Of a stretch of DNA of 64,000 bases, positions 26,672 to 36,654 are shown one piece after another. The notes beneath the pieces were generated by a model, which saw nothing but the letters and a program-made list of their open reading frames with translations, made no database searches and had not been told where the DNA came from. Positions within the stretch are counted from its first letter, which is position 1; each line of letters begins with the position of its first letter. The stretch is from ELB16-189 sp018266435 (GTDB lineage: Bacteria; Bacteroidota; Bacteroidia; Cytophagales; Cyclobacteriaceae), in contig CP126125.1 of the NCBI GenBank assembly GCA_030123525.1, positions 2,666,001 to 2,730,000 of the forward strand, in the 5' to 3' direction. The translations under genes and the position numbers were made by a program.

Positions 26672-29600
26672 ATGCAGCGGATGAGATGGGTGCTGGGTGT
26701 CGTGTTGATTGCCTCTAATCTTTTTGCTCAGGAAAAAGTGGTGAGTGCAACTAATCCACCTTCGTTAAAATGGTATCAAGTTAACACCTCACATTTTCGC
26801 ATACTTTACCCTAAAGGGTTTGATGGGCAGGCACAGCGCATGGCCAACACTCTTGAAAGCATACGCGAACCGGAATCAAAAACCATTGGTTCTTTACCCA
26901 AAAAAATTTCTGTCATCTTACAAAATCAGTCATCCATCTCCAATGCATTTGTCACCATGACACCCCGAAGGGCTGAGTTTTATGCTATGCCCACTCAGAA
27001 CTATAATTTTAGCGGTAACAATGATTGGCTGAATATGCTGGCCACACATGAATATCGCCACATTGCTCAGTTTCAGCATGCCAGGCGGGGGTTTAGCAAA
27101 TTGTTGGGTTATGCTTTTGGATACAATGTATTTGCCGGGCTAACGTATGTGGCGGCACCACAATGGTTTTGGGAAGGCGATGCGGTAGCTACAGAAACCG
27201 CATTTACTCAGTCAGGTCGCGGGCGTATTCCTAACTTCGATTTACTGATGCGCACCAACCTTCAGGAAGGCAGGGTCTTTAATTATCACAAACAGTATTT
27301 AGAATCGTACAAAAATAAAATTCCTAATTGGTACGTGCTGGGCTATCACATGGTTTCTTACCTGAGAAAGAAAACTAATGACCCGCAAATATGGGATAAG
27401 GTTACAGCTCGCTCATGGAGTGTGCCATTTATCCCTTTCCGGTTTTCGTCTGCATTAAAAAAAGAAACCGGCCTGACCGTGACTGCACTTTACCGCGAGA
27501 TGGCAGCCGACTTGCAAAAACAATACAAAGCGCAACAAGACACGCTGAAGCTGACTTCTTTTGAAACCGTGAACCATCGCACCAGCGAAGCATACACTGA
27601 TTTTTTATACCCGCATGAGTTGGAAGATGGAAGTGTGGTTGCCAGGAGGGTGGGCATTGGCGACATTGAAAAATTAGTTGTGTTTAAAAACGGAACAGAA
27701 CAAAGTAAATACACCCAAGGGATTATTAATGAATCGGGAATGCAGACTGCTACCAACAGCCGGGTGGTATGGAATGAATTTCGCTATGACCCGCGATGGC
27801 AGGTGAAGAATTTTTCAGTAGTGGTAGGCTATGATTTGGTAAGCAGGCAAAAAACTGTACTTGGTGTAAAATCGCGGTATGCCTCAGCAGCAATTTCACC
27901 CAACGGATATCAGGTGGCTACCATAGAAACAACCACCGAGTACCAAACGCATTTGGTAATACTCGATTATTTTAGCGGCCGAGTTTTAAAAACATTTGAT
28001 AACCCCAACAATGATTTTATCTCAATGCCACGCTTTACAACTGATGGAAAGAATATTGTTGCCCTGCTTACCAATACAAAAGGAAAAGCCATGGTTCAAT
28101 TTAATGTGGCATCAGGAGGGATGAAACCACTTACAGATTTTTCAAACGAAAATATCGGGCATCCTGTGCCTTTTGGAAAATACATTATATATAATTCACC
28201 CATTAGTGGAATTGACAACATCTACGCACTAGATACGTTGTCGGGCGAGCGATACCAGATCACGTGTAGCAAATATGGTTCGTACAACCCATCAATATCA
28301 CGCGATGGAAAATGGATTTATTACAACGAACAAGGGCGAAATGGAATGGATATTGCTAAAATTCCGGTTGATCCAAATTCCTGGAGGCCTTGGAAGTGGT
28401 TTGTTCAACCCGGCAACACCTTTAAACATTTGGTAGAACAAGAAGGAGAGCCATCTGTATTAAACAACATTCCTCAAACCCAGTATGACACCAAAAGATA
28501 TTACCGATGGAAGGGTTTAATCAATCCATACAGTTGGGGAGGTACCGTTAGCACTTCGCTTACATCTGCATTTGTAGGAATTTCTTCACAAGATTTATTA
28601 AGTACCACATTGTTAAGTGCCGGTTATGTTTATAACAAAACCGAGCGTGCCGGTTCATGGCTGGCTACAGTGAGTTACCAGGGATGGTTTCCAATCATTG
28701 ACGTGTCGGCAAGTGTAGCCAACCGTAACGTAAACCAGGGAGACATCACAACGGTTACACAAACGGGAACCCCGGGCAACTACACATCTACAGTACAAGA
28801 TAAAAACCTGAATTTTAAGTGGCAAGAGAATACTATAGAGGCAGGCTTGCGGGTTCCCCTGATTACCACCACTTCAAAATATTATGGCAATGTTACGGTG
28901 GGTAATTCTATAGGCATAACACAAGTAACGAATTTTAGAAATTCGATTACTACAGCCCCTGACCGGATTTTCCCGGCTTACATTAGAAATGATACGGTGT
29001 ATGGTTTTTATTCCTTCTTTAACAGGGTAGGTAATGGAAACGTGGTATTTAATAATTTTTCTATTTCCGGTTACCGATTGCTTAAGCAAAGCCCTCGTGA
29101 TATTAACAGCAAATGGGGGCAGGAATTTTTCTTGAATGCATACAATACACCATACGGAGGAGATTACAGTGGTTCTCAGTTTTCATTTTATGGTGTATTG
29201 TTTTTTCCGGGATTGTTTAAGCATCATTCGCTGTGGGGCTATTGGGGCTACCAACATACACTACTAAGCAATGTGTATCGCGATGCAACCCGAAAAGGCA
29301 TTGCCGACAATCATAATTATGTTTTTCAAAATGGAGTGCCAGCACCGCGCGGACTAACTATTTCAAGGTTTTCTGATTTTTATTCGATGTCAGCAAACTA
29401 TACACTGCCCGTGTGGTATCCTGATATTGCGGTGGGGCCTTTGCTTAACATTCAGCGGATGCGGGTCAATGGATTTTTAGATTATGGCTTCGGGCAAGGC
29501 AGTATCAATAATCCCACAACTACACAAGCCTACACATCCACCGGAGTAGAAGTGAAATTCGATATTAACGTAATGCGGTTGCTGCCTCAACTGGATGTGG

Positions 29601-29674
29601 GCTTTCGCTATTCTATGGGCATCCAGCCGGCTACCACTTTATTTGAGGTGCTGATTGGAACAATCAATTTTTGA
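26672..29674 (+). CDS. Secreted metallopeptidase-like protein with propeller and barrel
   Basis: A 1000-residue exported protein with a signal peptide (WVLGVVLIASNLFAQ). The N-terminal third is a peptidase MA-like gluzincin domain: HEYRH at residues 126-130 supplies the HExxH zinc site, and WEGDAVATE about 45 residues later offers the third ligand. Residues about 310-600 are PD40-type propeller repeats (SPNGYQVATIETTTEY; TTDGKNIVALLTNTKG; SRDGKWIYYNEQGRNG). The last 380 residues have the alternating pattern of an outer membrane beta-barrel. A surface-tethered protease or sensor is a reasonable reading, but the substrate is unknown. It is not co-directional with a close upstream gene and so is probably monocistronic. 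Confidence 0.7.
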   Translation: MQRMRWVLGVVLIASNLFAQEKVVSATNPPSLKWYQVNTSHFRILYPKGFDGQAQRMANTLESIREPESKTIGSLPKKISVILQNQSSISNAFVTMTPRRAEFYAMPTQNYNFSGNNDWLNMLATHEYRHIAQFQHARRGFSKLLGYAFGYNVFAGLTYVAAPQWFWEGDAVATETAFTQSGRGRIPNFDLLMRTNLQEGRVFNYHKQYLESYKNKIPNWYVLGYHMVSYLRKKTNDPQIWDKVTARSWSVPFIPFRFSSALKKETGLTVTALYREMAADLQKQYKAQQDTLKLTSFETVNHRTSEAYTDFLYPHELEDGSVVARRVGIGDIEKLVVFKNGTEQSKYTQGIINESGMQTATNSRVVWNEFRYDPRWQVKNFSVVVGYDLVSRQKTVLGVKSRYASAAISPNGYQVATIETTTEYQTHLVILDYFSGRVLKTFDNPNNDFISMPRFTTDGKNIVALLTNTKGKAMVQFNVASGGMKPLTDFSNENIGHPVPFGKYIIYNSPISGIDNIYALDTLSGERYQITCSKYGSYNPSISRDGKWIYYNEQGRNGMDIAKIPVDPNSWRPWKWFVQPGNTFKHLVEQEGEPSVLNNIPQTQYDTKRYYRWKGLINPYSWGGTVSTSLTSAFVGISSQDLLSTTLLSAGYVYNKTERAGSWLATVSYQGWFPIIDVSASVANRNVNQGDITTVTQTGTPGNYTSTVQDKNLNFKWQENTIEAGLRVPLITTTSKYYGNVTVGNSIGITQVTNFRNSITTAPDRIFPAYIRNDTVYGFYSFFNRVGNGNVVFNNFSISGYRLLKQSPRDINSKWGQEFFLNAYNTPYGGDYSGSQFSFYGVLFFPGLFKHHSLWGYWGYQHTLLSNVYRDATRKGIADNHNYVFQNGVPAPRGLTISRFSDFYSMSANYTLPVWYPDIAVGPLLNIQRMRVNGFLDYGFGQGSINNPTTTQAYTSTGVEVKFDINVMRLLPQLDVGFRYSMGIQPATTLFEVLIGTINF

Positions 29675-29718
29675 TCGGTATAACCTTCAACTTCCGATTT
29701 CAATTGTCAAATTTCGCC

Positions 29719-29749
29719 TTTCACATTCCTTTAAAATCAGTTATTTTTG
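29719..29749 (+). promoter_or_regulatory. Probable promoter of the E2 gene
   Basis: TTTC at 29719-29722, 19 bp, then TATTTTTG at 29742-29749 (TAnnTTTG). The expected leader is about 49 nt. Confidence 0.5.
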
Positions 29750-29804
29750 AACCTTGCAAAGTATCTAAAACCGTAAATCGTAATTCACAAATCGTAAATA
29801 CAAA

Positions 29805-31415
29805 ATGGCTGAGATAGTACGCATGCCCAAGATGAGCGACACCATGACGGAAGGGGTGATTGCCAAGTGGCACAAAAAAGTAGGAGACACGGTAAAATCG
29901 GGCGAATTGATGGCCGAAATTGAAACCGATAAAGCCACCATGGACTATGAGTCATTCAACTCAGGCACTGTTCTGTACTTGGGGGCAAAAGAAAAAGAAG
30001 CGGTACAAATCAATGCGGTGCTGGCCATTGTAGGCAAACCAGGCGAAGATTACTCTGCCCTTCTTGCCGGAGCACAAACTACGGCTTCGTCCGGAGGAAA
30101 AACAGAAACAAAAACTGACCCTGTGGTGGCTGTTGCAGAAGTTCCATCCATTGACACCTCAGCAATTAAAGCCCAACTGGTGTTAATGCCCAAGATGAGC
30201 GACACCATGACGGAAGGGGTGATTGCCAAATGGCACAAAAAAGTGGGTGACACCGTGAAGTCGGGCGAGTTGATGGCTGAAATTGAGACCGACAAAGCCA
30301 CCATGGATTACGAGTCATTCAATACAGGCACCATTCTATACCTTGGTGCGAAAGAAAAAGAGGCTGTAAAAATCAATGATGTATTGGCCATCATTGGAGA
30401 AAAAAATGCCGATTGGCAAACGTTGTTAAAAGCACATCAGGCTAAATCATCCGGTGGAAGTAAACCGGTACCGGTTGCATCGGCCTCAACCGCCTCCTCG
30501 GCAAGTGTTCAGGTATCGAGCAATGGATCGTCTTCATCAAACGGAAGATTAAAAGCATCTCCGTTAGCTAAAAAAATTGCCAAAGATTTGGGATATGATA
30601 TTAACAAAATTAGTGGCACCGGAGATCACGGGCGCATTACCAAGCATGATGTAGAGAACTATAAACCTTCAGCAGCTTCTTCATTGACAGAAAAAATCAC
30701 TGCATCCGTAGTACTTCCGCAAGTAGTAGGGCAGGAGAGTTATGAAGAGGTAGCCGTTTCTCAGATGCGTAAGACCATTGCCAAACGTTTGGCTGAGAGT
30801 AAGTTCAGCGCTCCTCATTTTTACCTTACCATGGAGATTAACATGGATAAAGCTGTGGAGGCGCGCAAGAGCATGAATGAAATTGCCCCGGTAAAAATTT
30901 CATTCAATGACATGGTTATTAAAGCTGTGGCAGCCGCCCTGCGTCAGCATCCCGATGTAAACGTGAGTTGGCTGGGTGATAAGATCAGAAAAAACCACCA
31001 CGTGCACATTGGTGTGGCGGTGGCTGTGAAAGACGGGCTGCTTGTGCCGGTAGTTCGTTTTGCTGATAATAAGTCGCTTTCACACATTGCATTGGAAGTA
31101 AAAGACCTTGCGCAAAAAGCACACGATAAAAAACTTCAACCGACTGATTGGGAGGGGAGCACATTTACTATTTCCAATCTAGGCATGTTTGGTATTGAAG
31201 AATTTACGGCAATTATCAACCCGCCAGATGCGTGCATTCTGGCCGTGGGCGGAATAAAAGAAACGGCCATTGTGAAGAACGGGCAACTTGCCGTAGGCAA
31301 TATTATGAAAGTAACCATGTCGTGCGATCATCGTGCGGTAGATGGTGCCGTAGGCTCAGCATTCTTGAAAACCCTGAAAGGGTTGCTTGAAGATCCGGTT
31401 CGGATTTTAATTTAA
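29805..31415 (+). CDS. pdhC: Pyruvate dehydrogenase E2 (dihydrolipoyl acetyltransferase)
   Basis: A 536-residue E2 component that moves acetyl groups from E1 to CoA. Two lipoyl domains carry ETDKATMDYES with lipoyl-lysines at K43 and K164. They are followed by a Ser/Ala-rich linker, a peripheral subunit-binding domain (ASPLAKKIAKDLGYDINKIS... ITKHDV, about 246-287) and the catalytic domain with the HRAVDG active-site His near residue 507. The two lipoyl domains are almost identical in DNA over their first 44 bp, which suggests a recent internal duplication or gene conversion. E1 and E3 genes are not adjacent here. Confidence 0.93.
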   Translation: MAEIVRMPKMSDTMTEGVIAKWHKKVGDTVKSGELMAEIETDKATMDYESFNSGTVLYLGAKEKEAVQINAVLAIVGKPGEDYSALLAGAQTTASSGGKTETKTDPVVAVAEVPSIDTSAIKAQLVLMPKMSDTMTEGVIAKWHKKVGDTVKSGELMAEIETDKATMDYESFNTGTILYLGAKEKEAVKINDVLAIIGEKNADWQTLLKAHQAKSSGGSKPVPVASASTASSASVQVSSNGSSSSNGRLKASPLAKKIAKDLGYDINKISGTGDHGRITKHDVENYKPSAASSLTEKITASVVLPQVVGQESYEEVAVSQMRKTIAKRLAESKFSAPHFYLTMEINMDKAVEARKSMNEIAPVKISFNDMVIKAVAAALRQHPDVNVSWLGDKIRKNHHVHIGVAVAVKDGLLVPVVRFADNKSLSHIALEVKDLAQKAHDKKLQPTDWEGSTFTISNLGMFGIEEFTAIINPPDACILAVGGIKETAIVKNGQLAVGNIMKVTMSCDHRAVDGAVGSAFLKTLKGLLEDPVRILI

Positions 31416-31608
31416 TAATGAAAGCAGACGTGCCTTCTGTGGCTCATCAACAGAAGTTCATCTCCCTTGATGAGTTTTTACGGCTACCCGATATGCTTCG
31501 GCCACAGGAAACCTGAAGGATATAAATCACCGGATCAAACGCTCACTATGACGTGCGTGGATGTGAATACTTCGTTGAAAACCGTTTTTTACTTTACAGC
31601 TTTAGATC
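31416..31608 (+). other. Spacer with possible short gene remnant
   Basis: Between the E2 gene and hslV there is a short open stretch from the ATG at 31419 (MKADVPSVAHQQKFISLDEF and on to about 32 codons), broken by a stop, with other open fragments after it. It could be the beginning of a decayed gene. No family can be assigned safely. Confidence 0.25.
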
Positions 31609-32151
31609 ATGAATAACTTAATTCACGCCACCACCATTCTTGCAATACACCACAATGGAGCCGTTGCCATAGGCGGTGACGGACAGGCCACCATGGGCAA
31701 CACCATTGCCAAAAGCAATGTGAAAAAAATTCGCAGACTTCAGGATGGAAAAGTATTGACCGGGTTTGCCGGGTCAACTGCAGATGCGTTTACGTTACTC
31801 GACCGTTTTGATGAAAAGCTAAATGCGTACGGAGGCAACATGAAGCGCGCGGCCATAGAGTTGGCCAAAGACTGGCGCATGGATCGCTACCTGAGAAGGC
31901 TGGAAGCCATGCTCATTACGTGCAATAAAAACGAACTATTAATACTCTCGGGTACGGGCGATGTAATTGAACCCGACCATCAGGTAGCGGCAATCGGCTC
32001 TGGAGCCATGTATGCGCAGTCGGCAGCATTAGCATTGAAGAAACATGCTCCGCATTTATCGGCTGAAGAGATGGTGCGCGAGAGCCTGACGATTGCAGCT
32101 GATATTTGCATTTATACTAATCACAATTTAGTGATTGAGAGAATAGGTTAA
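31609..32151 (+). CDS. hslV: ATP-dependent protease subunit HslV
   Basis: A 180-residue N-terminal-nucleophile peptidase of the proteasome-like HslUV complex. A seven-residue propeptide (MNNLIHA) precedes the TT pair at 8-9, where the exposed Thr8 acts as nucleophile. The following IGGDGQATMGNT, KIRRLQDGKVLTGFAGSTADA and SGTGDV segments match the family throughout. The length is standard. Its ATPase partner hslU is not adjacent. The end overlaps the convergent serine hydrolase gene by 4 bp. Confidence 0.94.
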   Translation: MNNLIHATTILAIHHNGAVAIGGDGQATMGNTIAKSNVKKIRRLQDGKVLTGFAGSTADAFTLLDRFDEKLNAYGGNMKRAAIELAKDWRMDRYLRRLEAMLITCNKNELLILSGTGDVIEPDHQVAAIGSGAMYAQSAALALKKHAPHLSAEEMVRESLTIAADICIYTNHNLVIERIG

Positions 32152-33482
32152 TTTATTTTCTTACCCTCCATCCATGCTCCGTTTTGCCTGAGTTTCAGAT
32201 TGATTATTTTTCCTTTCTTATCTCGGCTGAATAAAATGGAAACCGGTACAACTTTCAGGTAAAACCGATCGGTAGAATCGGAATGCATGGTAAACTGAGG
32301 TTGGCCGGTTGCCTGACCAAGCAAACTGGTTCCTTCGGTTTTTACCGTAATTTTAAATTGCGGGCTGATTTCATAAATGCCGTCATACTCTTTCAATTTA
32401 GCAGCATCTATTGTAATTGGTGTTTTTATTTTTTTTAACGGATAGCTGTTGTTCAGCCAATGAAAACCCAAATCATCTGCCCCGATAGTAGAGTTGGTGA
32501 GGATGACAATGGCCCGTTTGGTTTTTGGGTCGAATCCAATAAATGAACGGAACCCGCCCGTGCCGCCATTGTGCCAAATGTACTGGTGATCTTTGATGTG
32601 CCAGCCCATAGCAATTTGTATGGAGGCACCGATGGCATCAGCCACCTCTGCGTGAGCCTGTTGAAATGCCAAGCTCAATTTATCAGGGTTATCTGAAAGT
32701 TGCGCTATTGCATATTTCATCATGTCTTCAGCATTGGATACAATCCCTCCGGCTCCCACCATTACACTTTGATCTGTCCAAGTCCAGGATTCTACTGGTT
32801 TAGAGTCGTTGTAACCGGTGGCAAATAAATTATTGAATTTTCGTTCACCACTGATAAATGTTTGCTCCATGCCCAGTGGGGTGAGAATGATTTCCTGAAT
32901 CAGTTTGGAGTAAGTTGTTTTCATTTGGTTGGCCAGAATAAAACCCAGCAAACCCATTCCCAGGTTTGAGTATTCATATTGTTTTCCGGGGTCAGTGCTG
33001 AGTTCACATTTATTGAGAAAAGCGGCCAGTTCTTTTGAGGTGTAGTCGATGTAGGGATTATTAGGATTAGCCGGGGCGAAATTGCTCGGCATTCGCGGCA
33101 AACCAGATTGAGCCGAGGCGAGATGAAGCAAGGTAATTTGTTTTCCGTTGCGATCGGGCAGCGTGATGGTTGAGGGTAAATAATTTTGTGCGGGGTCGTT
33201 GAGTTTCAGAATTTTCTCATTAACCAGGTAGGACAATACTGAGGTGGTGAATGTTTTTGTAATGGAACCAATTTCAAAAAATGTTTTTGAAGAAACGGCT
33301 TCATGGGCAGCTACATTAGATTGACCAAATGCATAATAAGAAGTTTTTCCGTTTTCATAAATACCAACCGAGATACCGGGTGTTTCTTCGGTATCAACTC
33401 TTGTCTTACACAAGGTTTCAAAATCCTGACCTTTAACCAGGTACGTTGTTAGGCAAATTGAAAATGCAAAAAGGTATTTCAT
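32148..33482 (-). CDS. Serine hydrolase (beta-lactamase/S12 family)
   Basis: A 444-residue exported protein with an N-terminal signal (KYLFAFSICLTTYLVKG). The S12 fold shows SITK (SxxK, near residue 73) with the nucleophilic Ser, YSN (near 170) and HNG (near 312). A C-terminal beta-rich extension of about 100 residues (DGIYEISPQFKITVKTEG) is typical of penicillin-binding-protein-like esterases and peptidases of Bacteroidota. It may act on D-amino acid peptides or esters; resistance to beta-lactams cannot be inferred. Its ATG overlaps the end of the AI-2E transporter gene by 4 bp, so the two are coupled. Confidence 0.85.
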   Translation of the reverse strand: MKYLFAFSICLTTYLVKGQDFETLCKTRVDTEETPGISVGIYENGKTSYYAFGQSNVAAHEAVSSKTFFEIGSITKTFTTSVLSYLVNEKILKLNDPAQNYLPSTITLPDRNGKQITLLHLASAQSGLPRMPSNFAPANPNNPYIDYTSKELAAFLNKCELSTDPGKQYEYSNLGMGLLGFILANQMKTTYSKLIQEIILTPLGMEQTFISGERKFNNLFATGYNDSKPVESWTWTDQSVMVGAGGIVSNAEDMMKYAIAQLSDNPDKLSLAFQQAHAEVADAIGASIQIAMGWHIKDHQYIWHNGGTGGFRSFIGFDPKTKRAIVILTNSTIGADDLGFHWLNNSYPLKKIKTPITIDAAKLKEYDGIYEISPQFKITVKTEGTSLLGQATGQPQFTMHSDSTDRFYLKVVPVSILFSRDKKGKIINLKLRQNGAWMEGKKIN

Positions 33483-34543
33483 TCTTTTGGGGTTAAGCCA
33501 GCAACGGGTTCGTTAGGCGGGGTTTCATCTCCGAGTAACACAACCATCGGTTTAAACGAGGTGGAGTAACCCAACAGGATTTTCAAAATACCCACAGCCG
33601 GCACGGCCAAAATCATTCCGGCTATACCCCAGATTTTTCCGGCCAGCAATAAAGCAATCACTGCAGCCAGCGCATTGATACTGATGCGTGACCCGGTAAT
33701 CTTAGGAGTAATAAAATTACCTTCCATAAACTGAACCAAGCCGTGAACACCCACTACACCCACGGCATACCAGGCTGAGTCTTTGGTAACCAGGGCCAGT
33801 AATGTGGGCAGTGTAGCTCCAATGGTGATGCCCACGTAGGGAATCATGGTGAGCGTGCCCGAGAGAAATCCGAAGAAGATGGCATGGTCAATACCCAAAA
33901 CCAATAATCCAATGCTGTTCAGTGCTCCGGCAATAAAAACCACAATGGCTAAACCGGAAATATATCCTCTTACTACTTGCTGAATTTCATTTTTCCACTG
34001 AAGGGTATTGTTAGGCCTGAGTTCAAGCAAAAAACGGTTGAAACGATCACGATAATACAGGAAAAGAAAAATGTAAATAGGTATCTGAATGAAAAAATAA
34101 ATCAGGTACGATGTAGAGAGTAGTAACTCTGAAGCATAGGTTGATAGGTTTTTGATTACTTCCTTTACATATTGTACTTGCTCTTCTGTGGTGATATTAA
34201 ACTGTTGACTGAGTGATTCGTTAACGTGGGTAATCAGCCTGTAAAATTTTTCTTCTATTCCCGGAAGGCTTTGAACCAAACTCGTAAGCTGTGAAATGAC
34301 GAACCAACTGATAATGGCTACTGTCAATAGAGCAATCAGCAAGACAATGATAATCGAAAAAATACGTCCGATTTTTTTTTCTAACCGTTTGGCGATCGGC
34401 AAAAGAACAACGGAGAACAAGGCGGCAAAAACGATGGGTACTAAAATATCTTTGGTGAGAATCAGGGCAGCAATAACAATAGTTAATACCACCAGTAATT
34501 TAAAGGCACGGTCGAGGGTTGGTGAGTAGGTTGATTGATCCAT
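33479..34543 (-). CDS. AI-2E family transporter
   Basis: A 354-residue integral membrane protein of the PerM/YdiK/TqsA (AI-2 exporter-like) superfamily. The N-terminal hydrophobic pair (FKLLVVLTIVIAALILTKDILVPIVFAALFSVVLLPIAKRLEK) is followed by an amphipathic soluble section, then by the conserved LVGTLTMIPYVG-like segment (GFLSGTLTMIPYVGITIGA, about 228-246) and late helices. The substrate in this phylum is unknown; some members are Na+/H+ antiporters or exporters of small molecules. It sits 11 bp downstream of the aminotransferase gene and overlaps the serine hydrolase by 4 bp in one minus-strand operon. Confidence 0.87.
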   Translation of the reverse strand: MDQSTYSPTLDRAFKLLVVLTIVIAALILTKDILVPIVFAALFSVVLLPIAKRLEKKIGRIFSIIIVLLIALLTVAIISWFVISQLTSLVQSLPGIEEKFYRLITHVNESLSQQFNITTEEQVQYVKEVIKNLSTYASELLLSTSYLIYFFIQIPIYIFLFLYYRDRFNRFLLELRPNNTLQWKNEIQQVVRGYISGLAIVVFIAGALNSIGLLVLGIDHAIFFGFLSGTLTMIPYVGITIGATLPTLLALVTKDSAWYAVGVVGVHGLVQFMEGNFITPKITGSRISINALAAVIALLLAGKIWGIAGMILAVPAVGILKILLGYSTSFKPMVVLLGDETPPNEPVAGLTPKE

Positions 34544-34554
34544 AAGAGGAAAGA

Positions 34555-35739
34555 TTATGAATTTTCTATTGCTTTCAAAATGACGCTACAGGCTTTATGA
34601 ATTTCTTCTTTGGTAATAGTCAGGGGAGGAGCGATTCGGAAACTGTAGGGATGAGATAGGAACCAATACCCGATCACGCCATGATCTTTGCAATAATTCA
34701 CAATCCGGCTTACGCGCTCGCTGCTATCAAAGTCAATGGCAAACATCAACCCTATTCTGCGTAATTCTTTTATGTTAGAATGTTGCAACAATTTTTCGAT
34801 CAACTGCCCTTTCGCTTCGACTTGTTCTAAAATTTTTTCTTCTTCTATTGCCTGAAGTGTGGCCAGTGCGGAAGCACAACACACCGGGTTTCCGCCAAAG
34901 GTGGTGATGTGGCCCAGAATAGGGTCATGGCTTAGCAAACTCATTTTTTTATTACTCGAAATAAATGCTGCAATGGGCAACCCACCGCCAAAAGCTTTAC
35001 CCAGGGTGAGTATGTCGGGCACAATTCCAAATCGCTCAAAGGCAAACAATGTTCCGGTACGCCCCATGCCGCATTGAATTTCATCGAGGATCAACTGGGT
35101 TCCGGTTTCATCGCATTTTTTTCGTACAGCCTGCAGGTATTTTTTTTCAGGGATACGTACGCCCGCATCGCCCTGAATGGTTTCCATGATTACGCAAGCA
35201 ACAGATTCTGTGATTTTATTCAGCTCTTGTTCATTGTTGTATTCAATAAACTCAACATTGGGCAGTAATGGACGGAAGGTACGTTTCTTTAGTTCATTGT
35301 CTGACACACTCAACGCTCCGTGTGTGTTTCCATGGTATGATTTTTTACAGGAAATGATTTTAATGCGGCCGGTAATCCGTTTGGCCAGTTTAAGTGCAGC
35401 CTCATTAGCTTCTGCTCCAGAGTTGACGAAATACGAGCAATTCAGTTGGGGGGGTAAGAGTTCTGAAAGTTTTTTTGCCAGTAAATTTGATGGAGCTTGA
35501 ATGAACTCACCGTACACCATCACGTGCAGGTGCTTATCCACCTGATCTTTTATGGCCTTCACCACGTATGGATGCCGATGCCCGAGATTGGATACACCAA
35601 TTCCTGAAATCATATCCATGTATTTCTTTTCGTCCGGACCAAAGAGGTAAATTCCTTCAGCCCGCTCAATGGGAATCAGAAATGGAAATGGGGAAGTTGG
35701 GGCCAGATGATTTAAAAAGACAGATTCGCTGAATTCCAT
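34555..35739 (-). CDS. Class III aminotransferase (acetylornithine type)
   Basis: A 394-residue PLP-dependent enzyme of fold type I. YFVNSGAEANEAALKLAKR (about 103-121), SYHGNTHGALSVS (about 134-146) and LILDEIQCGMGRTGTLFAFERFGIVPDILTLGKAFGGGLP contain the PLP contacts and the catalytic Lys in TLGKAFGGG (near residue 247). The sequence fits the aspartate aminotransferase family/ornithine-oxo-acid group, but the substrate is not decided by neighbours, which are a transporter and a hydrolase. The length is normal. It is first in a three-gene minus-strand operon. Confidence 0.85.
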   Translation of the reverse strand: MEFSESVFLNHLAPTSPFPFLIPIERAEGIYLFGPDEKKYMDMISGIGVSNLGHRHPYVVKAIKDQVDKHLHVMVYGEFIQAPSNLLAKKLSELLPPQLNCSYFVNSGAEANEAALKLAKRITGRIKIISCKKSYHGNTHGALSVSDNELKKRTFRPLLPNVEFIEYNNEQELNKITESVACVIMETIQGDAGVRIPEKKYLQAVRKKCDETGTQLILDEIQCGMGRTGTLFAFERFGIVPDILTLGKAFGGGLPIAAFISSNKKMSLLSHDPILGHITTFGGNPVCCASALATLQAIEEEKILEQVEAKGQLIEKLLQHSNIKELRRIGLMFAIDFDSSERVSRIVNYCKDHGVIGYWFLSHPYSFRIAPPLTITKEEIHKACSVILKAIENS

Positions 35740-36003
35740 AGAGCAAATCTACGCAGTGGATTGAACTGTTAAAAACAAGTTAAAACAGAGGCTGGCTAAT
35801 TTATTTATAAAGCAGTACCTTTTTTTGTAACCTATTGAGTGTTCACCTACCCTAAATGAATGGTAGCAATAGAAAAGCTAAAAATGATGACGATCAATAA
35901 AGACCAATTATTGAACAAAATCATAAAAAAGGCAGTTATCCAAGTGTATATCCAATAATTAAAAACAAACAAGTGGTGATCACTACCGTAAATACCAAGT
36001 GAC

Positions 36004-36654
36004 ATGAGTTTATTCGAAAAACTTTCTGAAACAGAAATAATCCAACGAATTTTAAAAGGTGAAAAAGAACTTTTTGAAATTATTGTCAGGCGATACAACC
36101 CTTATTTATACAAAGTAGGCCGGTCATACAACTACAACCACGAAGACACTCAGGATTTAATGCAGGATACTTTTGTAGATACCTATAAATGTTTGCCGCA
36201 GTTTGAAGGACGATCAGGTTTTAAAACCTGGATCATACGCATCATGATGAATAATTGTTTTCGAAGAAAAACTAAGGCGTACTTTAAAAACGAAATTATG
36301 CAAGACGAGATAAACGAGCAGGTAATCCCTATGTTCTCTCAAAATCATCAAAGCACCGATACAATACTTCATGCCCGCGAGTTGGGTACCATCATAGAAG
36401 AGGCCCTCAGTAAAATTCCTTTCGACTACCGGATGGTTTTTTCGTTGCGCGAAATGAATGAAATGAATCTGGCCGAGACAGCCGATCTGCTTAATATCAG
36501 CGAGGCCAACGTAAAAGTAAGGTTAAGCCGTGCCAAAATGATGTTGCGCAGTGAAATCGAAAAATCCTATTCCAGCAAAGAACTGTACGAGTTTAATTTA
36601 ATCTATTGTAACACCATGGTAGAGAAGGTAATGAAAAAAATAAATGAACTATGA
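36004..36654 (+). CDS. ECF-type RNA polymerase sigma factor
   Basis: A 216-residue sigma-70 family factor. Region 2 covers about residues 14-85 (EKELFEIIVRRYNPYLYKVGRSYNYNHEDTQDLMQDTFVDTYK) with the core-binding DTQDLMQDTF. Region 4 covers about 130-185 with the helix-turn-helix NLAETADLLNISEANVKVRLSRAK. No anti-sigma factor gene is adjacent. Its stop overlaps the ATG of folE (ATGA), so the two are translated together, which suggests that the sigma factor and the pterin/reductase genes share control. Confidence 0.9.
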   Translation: MSLFEKLSETEIIQRILKGEKELFEIIVRRYNPYLYKVGRSYNYNHEDTQDLMQDTFVDTYKCLPQFEGRSGFKTWIIRIMMNNCFRRKTKAYFKNEIMQDEINEQVIPMFSQNHQSTDTILHARELGTIIEEALSKIPFDYRMVFSLREMNEMNLAETADLLNISEANVKVRLSRAKMMLRSEIEKSYSSKELYEFNLIYCNTMVEKVMKKINEL

